Part shown: piece after piece, positions 33,233 to 33,726 of the stretch
Layout: the number at the start of each line of letters is the position of its first letter
Position numbering within the stretch: position 1 is the stretch's first letter
Source: Vicinamibacterales bacterium
GTDB lineage: Bacteria; Acidobacteriota; Vicinamibacteria; Vicinamibacterales; UBA8438
Direction: 5' to 3'
Length of the DNA stretch: 33,726 bases
Assembly: GCA_937766455.1 (NCBI GenBank)
Contig: CALLXD010000073.1
Location: forward strand, 1-33,726
The notes under the pieces: generated by a model
What the model was told of the DNA's origin: nothing
Databases searched by the model: none
What the model saw: the letters and a program-made list of their open reading frames with translations, nothing else
Position numbers and translations under genes: made by a program

Positions 33233-33726
33233 ATGCTATCGGTCGTAGGGCGAGCGATGTCGCGCATGGGTGGCAAACAGCCCGTGGTGCTCGGTGTAGC
33301 GGCACTGACGCTCACGCTTCTTGCGCCGGTGTCGGCCGAGGCGCAGATCGAGACGTCGGTATCCGCAATGCCGGATGGACCAGCGATTACTTCTACCGTG
33401 GCATTTTCCGGAAGACGTCGTCGGCGAGCGCAGGGTTGGACCTGAGTGCAGGGCCGGTATCGGTCGGCACGTGGCTAGCGGACGTCGGAGACGGCACCGA
33501 GGTCGACGTCTACGGAAGCGTTGGGTGCGATGTGCAGGAATTCACCGTCAGTGTCGGCGGGACCGCCTACCTCTACACAGGTGAGTTCGATGACACCTAT
33601 CTGGAGGCCAACATCAACGCGGGATACGGTCCCGTCAGCTACGAGTTCTCGTTCGGCCAGTACGACAACTTCGGGGGCCCGACGCTGGACTACTGGTTCA
33701 CTGGGGTCACCGTGGAACACGAGGGC
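33233..33726 (+). pseudogene. TorF-type putative porin, 5' part, frameshifted, runs off the window
   Basis: The signal peptide lies in LGVAALTLTLLAPVSAEAQ, followed by IETSVSA. The frame then changes by one base between about 33355 and 33385. In the new frame the sequence GWTSDYFYRGIFRKTSSASA, GLDLSAGPVSVGTWLADVGD, GTEVDVYGSVG and YLYTGEFDDTYLEANINAGY is typical of TorF-family outer-membrane porins (TSDYxxRGI start, alternating strands). It continues past the end of the window. GGAG lies about 7 bp before ATG 33233. TorF-type porins are often found beside glnK-amtB, so this is likely the original neighbour of amtB. The frameshift may be decay or a sequence error. Confidence 0.75.

Overview
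The window is a GC-rich, densely packed bacterial chromosome segment. Gene content and style suggest a Gram-negative soil or environmental bacterium, tentatively Acidobacteriota (Vicinamibacteria-like). The support is a DUF4202 gene beside cysCDN, a split siroheme pathway, a NifA-like sigma-54 activator, and several outer-membrane beta-barrels. This assignment is inference only; no rRNA or other marker gene is present.

Region 1 (1-10.1 kb) is an assimilatory sulfate reduction cluster. It holds DUF4202 (minus), cysC-cysD-cysN (plus), cysQ (minus), then a plus-strand operon of DUF2061, an Fe-S type cysH, precorrin-2 dehydrogenase, uroporphyrinogen-III methyltransferase, a siroheme nitrite/sulfite reductase and a 207-aa hypothetical. 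Most genes of this operon overlap or nearly touch. It is preceded by a promoter, a 34-codon leader ORF reading Cys-Arg-Cys-Cys-Cys-Cys, and a strong intrinsic terminator. This looks like a cysteine-sensing attenuator and is the best regulatory find in the window.

Region 2 (10.1-21.0 kb) is a nitrogen assimilation module: a LysR regulator overlapping gltB, gltB (with one single-base frameshift), gltD, a GAF-AAA+-Fis sigma-54 activator, a consensus sigma-54 promoter, then glnK and amtB. Sulfur and nitrogen assimilation are therefore physically linked, and the siroheme reductase could serve either one.

Region 3 (21.07-33.15 kb) is bounded by two directly oriented copies of an IS3-family (IS407-like) element. 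The left copy is 1204 bp. The right copy is 793 bp, with a 412-bp internal deletion. The four bases outside the left copy (GAGA) equal the four bases outside the right copy (GAGA), while the inner flanks do not match. The whole ~12.1 kb block therefore behaves like a composite transposon, or an IS-mediated integration, placed between amtB and a TorF-type porin. Inside it are intact-looking genes (a BBP2-type porin, a DUF2490 protein, a phosphate-selective O/P porin, a STAS-less SulP transporter). They are mixed with gene scraps: two different S1C-protease fragments, an O/P porin remnant, a response-regulator piece, waaA, gapA and DUF1326 fragments, and an NHL-propeller fragment. A 28-39 bp motif recurs three times exactly, plus one degenerate copy, at the joints between scraps.

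Region 4 (33.15 kb to the end) is the start of a TorF-like porin, with a frameshift. It was probably the original downstream neighbour of glnK-amtB. Several single-base frameshifts (gltB, IS orfB in both copies, TorF porin) may be real decay or assembly error; the sequence alone cannot decide.
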